From Burkholderiales bacterium (GTDB lineage Bacteria > Pseudomonadota > Gammaproteobacteria > Burkholderiales > Burkholderiaceae_B): a stretch of 43,966 bases of DNA. The position numbers and the translations under genes were made by a program. Below are positions 41,763 to 43,966 of the stretch, piece by piece. Each line of letters begins with the position of its first letter. The stretch's first letter is position 1. The stretch covers positions 1 to 43,966 of the forward strand of contig JAIXTE010000038.1 in NCBI GenBank assembly GCA_027484315.1, read 5' to 3'. The notes under the pieces are model-generated. The model searched no databases. It worked only from the letters and a program-made list of their open reading frames with translations, and was not told the origin of the DNA.

Positions 41763-42734
41763 ATGACAATCCGTTCCTTGTTCTCCGCGATCACCTTGAT
41801 TGCGCTGGTTCCACTTTCCGCTCATTCCCAAACGCAAAATCTGGTCAAGATCACCCCACTGGGTGGCCAGGCAGGCGAGTTTTGCCGGTTCGACCGCGCC
41901 ATGATCTTTGAAGACCCGAATGGCACCCGGATTTTGTACGATGCAGGCCGCACCGTGGCCGGCGCTGATGACCCGCGCCTGGGCAAAGTTGATGTGGTTT
42001 TGGTGAGCCACATGCACGGGGACCATTTGGGGGATCGGCACAACCCTGTTCCGAATGCGGGAAGTTGCGACAAACCGGATATTTCCGTCAGTGCACTGCC
42101 CAACTCAAACAGCGTGAACATTGCAGTCAAAACCGGCGCGAAAATTGTCACTGGCAGTGAAATGCCCTCATTTCTGGCCAACAAACTGAAGCAGGCTGGT
42201 GGCGATGACAAAAATTCGGTGCTGGTGCGTTTTGGTGCCATGCACAACTTGGGTGGTGTGGGTATTACCACCGTGCCCGCGGCGCACAGCAACGGCATTT
42301 CAGGCGATTTCGTGGGGCAGCGACTCGGTGAACTGATGAAAGAAGCGGGCATTACCGCCGAGGCAGGTCCTGCTACTGGTTACGTAGTGAAGTTCAGCAA
42401 CGGCCTGGTGGTGTACCTAAGTGGTGACACCGGCATGACCAGCGAACAAAAAGCAGTTGTGGGTGAGTATTACAAACCCCATTTGGCCGTAATGAACATT
42501 GGAGATACGTTTACCACCGGCCCTCGTGAGGCCGCTTATGTCATCAATGAGTTGGTCAAGCCCAAGGCGGTGATTGCATCCCATGCCAATGAAGTGGCTA
42601 CCGAAAACGGCAAGGTGATTGCAGGTACTAAAACCGAACAGTTTATCAAAGCCGCCAAGGTGCCAGTCCACGTGCCCTTGAGTGGCAAAACCATGAGTTT
42701 TGACAGCAAGGGCAAGTGCGCATCAGGTTGCTGA
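41763..42734 (+). CDS. Exported metallo-beta-lactamase-fold hydrolase
   Basis: A 323-residue protein with a signal peptide ending near SAHSQTQ. The zinc-binding motif is HMHGDH (H83, H85, D87, H88), and later VPAAHSNG, YLSGDTGMT and VIASHAN supply the remaining ligands. The order resembles the UlaG-like/L-ascorbate-6-phosphate lactonase branch of the superfamily. It acts in the periplasm; substrate unknown. The last residues (CASGC) contain two Cys. It starts 16 bases after the BLUF gene, so the two may be co-transcribed, and ends just before a bidirectional terminator. Confidence 0.88.
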   Translation: MTIRSLFSAITLIALVPLSAHSQTQNLVKITPLGGQAGEFCRFDRAMIFEDPNGTRILYDAGRTVAGADDPRLGKVDVVLVSHMHGDHLGDRHNPVPNAGSCDKPDISVSALPNSNSVNIAVKTGAKIVTGSEMPSFLANKLKQAGGDDKNSVLVRFGAMHNLGGVGITTVPAAHSNGISGDFVGQRLGELMKEAGITAEAGPATGYVVKFSNGLVVYLSGDTGMTSEQKAVVGEYYKPHLAVMNIGDTFTTGPREAAYVINELVKPKAVIASHANEVATENGKVIAGTKTEQFIKAAKVPVHVPLSGKTMSFDSKGKCASGC

Positions 42735-42782
42735 TTCTTTACCCAAGGTCGCAGCAAATAGTGATTGGCAGTAAACCCCCAT

Positions 42783-42814
42783 AAAAAAAGAGCACCGTGG
42801 GGTGCTCTTTTTTT
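42783..42814. terminator. Bidirectional Rho-independent terminator
   Basis: Seven A plus GAGCACC (42783-42796) pairs with GGTGCTC plus seven T (42801-42814). It serves both the metallo-hydrolase gene and convergent valS. Confidence 0.95.
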
Positions 42815-42830
42815 GCTGGAAATACTTATT

Positions 42831-42854
42831 CGGTTCAACGGTTCAACGGTTCAG
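42831..42854. repeat. Short tandem repeat, 8-base unit
   Basis: CGGTTCAA occurs twice in a row and is followed by a third unit ending in G (42831-42854), in the 3' untranslated part of valS. A possible replication-slippage site; no known function. Confidence 0.7.
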
Positions 42855-42864
42855 CTTAACCCGT

Positions 42865-43966
42865 TCAACCCAACTTGTTTAGCTGGCTTTCCAGTTTTTC
42901 AAGCAGGGCGCTGAATTCAGCAAGCCTTGCTTTTTCCTGGTCCACAACCGCCGCAGGGGCGCGGTCCACAAAACTGGCATTGCCCAGCTTGCCGTTGCAC
43001 TTGGCAATTTCAATGCGGATTCTTTCTGCTTCCTTGCCAATGCGGCTGCGCTCGGCTTCCACATCCACTTCCACATGCAGCATCAGCTTGAGCTCGCCCA
43101 CAATTTGAACAGGCGCCATGGAATTGGCGGGCAGAGCATCCACCACTTCAACGCCAGTCAGCTTGGCCAATGCCGCCAGCACCGGGCCTGTTTTTTCCAG
43201 GAAGGCGCGTTGTTCTGCATTGCCTTCACAGCTGGCAATCAGGGGTGCTTTCTCGGCAGGGCTCAAGCCCATTTCACCGCGCAGGGCGCGAATGGCGTCC
43301 ACGGTGGCTTTCAATTGGGCCACATGCGCTTCCGCCTGTTCATCAATGCGGGAAGGCACACACATCGGGTAGCTTTGAACCATCAGGTTGGCTTGCTGGC
43401 CTTCCTCACGGCGGCCGGCCACCACGCTGACTGTTTGCCACAACTCTTCCGTGATGAACGGAATAATCGGGTGGGCCAAACGCAAAATGGTTTCCAGCAC
43501 GCGCACCAGGGTGCGCCGTGTGGCGCGTTGCTGCGCGGGCGTGCCGTTTGCAATTTGTACCTTGGCAATTTCGAGGTACCAATCGCAGTACTCGTCCCAC
43601 ACAAACTGGTAAATGCTCTGTGCAATCAGATCGAACCGGTAGTTCTCGAAGCCTTGGGCAATATCCGCTTCAACGCGTTGCAGGGTACTGACGATCCAGC
43701 GATCGGCTTGTGAAAAGTCGAGGTAACCGCCTGGTGTGCAGGCGTCTGCATCGTGGTCACTCAGGCCGCAATCCTGGCCTTCGGTGTTCATCAGCACAAA
43801 GCGGGTGGCGTTCCACAGCTTGTTGCAGAAATTGCGGTAACCGTCGCAGCGCTTCTGGTCAAAGTTGATGTTGCGACCCAGGGTGGCCAGGCTGGCAAAA
43901 GTAAAGCGCAACGCGTCTGCACCGTAGGCAGGTATGCCTTCCGGAAATTCCTTGCGGGTTCTTTTC
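42865..43966 (-). CDS. valS: Valyl-tRNA synthetase, C-terminal part (partial)
   Basis: The frame is open from the window edge and corresponds to the last 366 or so residues of ValS, the class I enzyme that charges tRNA-Val. Early on it has [20 protein letters not shown], then [20 protein letters not shown] [10 protein letters not shown], the anticodon-binding helical domain with [10 protein letters not shown] and [13 protein letters not shown], and the C-terminal coiled-coil arm typical of ValS ([20 protein letters not shown] and the closing [11 protein letters not shown]). The N-terminal Rossmann domain lies beyond the window. It ends in front of a strong terminator shared with the metallo-hydrolase gene. 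Confidence 0.97.
   Translation of the reverse strand, partial: KRTRKEFPEGIPAYGADALRFTFASLATLGRNINFDQKRCDGYRNFCNKLWNATRFVLMNTEGQDCGLSDHDADACTPGGYLDFSQADRWIVSTLQRVEADIAQGFENYRFDLIAQSIYQFVWDEYCDWYLEIAKVQIANGTPAQQRATRRTLVRVLETILRLAHPIIPFITEELWQTVSVVAGRREEGQQANLMVQSYPMCVPSRIDEQAEAHVAQLKATVDAIRALRGEMGLSPAEKAPLIASCEGNAEQRAFLEKTGPVLAALAKLTGVEVVDALPANSMAPVQIVGELKLMLHVEVDVEAERSRIGKEAERIRIEIAKCNGKLGNASFVDRAPAAVVDQEKARLAEFSALLEKLESQLNKLG

Noticed and set aside
42831..42854. Possible CRISPR-like repeat
   Set aside because: The units are contiguous 8-base tandem copies without spacers; no CRISPR array or cas gene is visible anywhere in the window.

Overview
The window looks like a chromosomal segment of a betaproteobacterium of the order Burkholderiales. 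The evidence is the macromolecular-synthesis order rpsU-yqeY-dnaG-rpoD, an RpoD with a long Lys/Ala-rich N-terminus and large acidic insertion, moderate GC, and the mix of outer-membrane, chemotaxis and signalling genes. The proteins remind me of Limnobacter; that is an impression from memory, not a search result. There is no prophage, insertion sequence, rRNA operon or CRISPR array.

Layout. 1-5.3 kb: end of rpsU, GatB/YqeY-family gene, dnaG, rpoD, a CAU-anticodon tRNA (probably tRNA-Ile2) and a bidirectional terminator. 5.4-7.6 kb (minus): a metallophosphoesterase overlapping a Ser/Thr kinase fused to a universal-stress-protein domain. 7.9-12.8 kb: secreted DUF4331 protein, small lipoprotein, DUF4198-like periplasmic protein (minus) and a TonB-dependent receptor. 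13.0-16.9 kb: an orphan FlgM-like gene, then a compact four-gene chaperone-usher pilus operon (two spore-coat-U pilins, a one-domain chaperone, a short usher). 17.0-19.4 kb: a ferredoxin reductase-like protein and fatty-acid desaturase behind two promoter-overlapping palindromes. 19.5-23.4 kb: an outer-membrane barrel, then an NMT1-type binding protein paired with a hybrid histidine kinase. 23.5-26.7 kb: methyltransferase, small four-helix membrane protein, chemoreceptor. 26.8-30.1 kb (minus): lipoprotein M19-like dipeptidase, anchored cupredoxin-like protein, TauE/SafE transporter.

30.3-31.3 kb is an HD-GYP protein, followed by about 660 bases (31302-31964) with no convincing gene but dense secondary structure. 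32-34.8 kb (minus): 3-hydroxyisobutyrate-dehydrogenase-like reductase, EamA transporter, quinone oxidoreductase. 34.9-35.8 kb: a brnT toxin remnant cut to about 53 codons, an intact brnA antitoxin and a YaiI/YqxD gene, each joined to the next by overlapping stop/start codons. 35.8-44 kb: EthD-family protein, GDPD phosphodiesterase, alaS, NUDIX, TusA-like protein, PIN-domain protein, BLUF photoreceptor, secreted metallo-beta-lactamase-fold protein, bidirectional terminator, and the 3' part of valS.

The most interesting parts are the miniature chaperone-usher operon with its adjacent FlgM-like gene, the two FabR/DesT-like palindromes at the desaturase promoters, the structured non-coding block at 31.3-31.96 kb, the kinase-USP/phosphatase pair, and the decayed BrnT with preserved BrnA. 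Functions come from recognising motifs by eye; no database or folding program was run.
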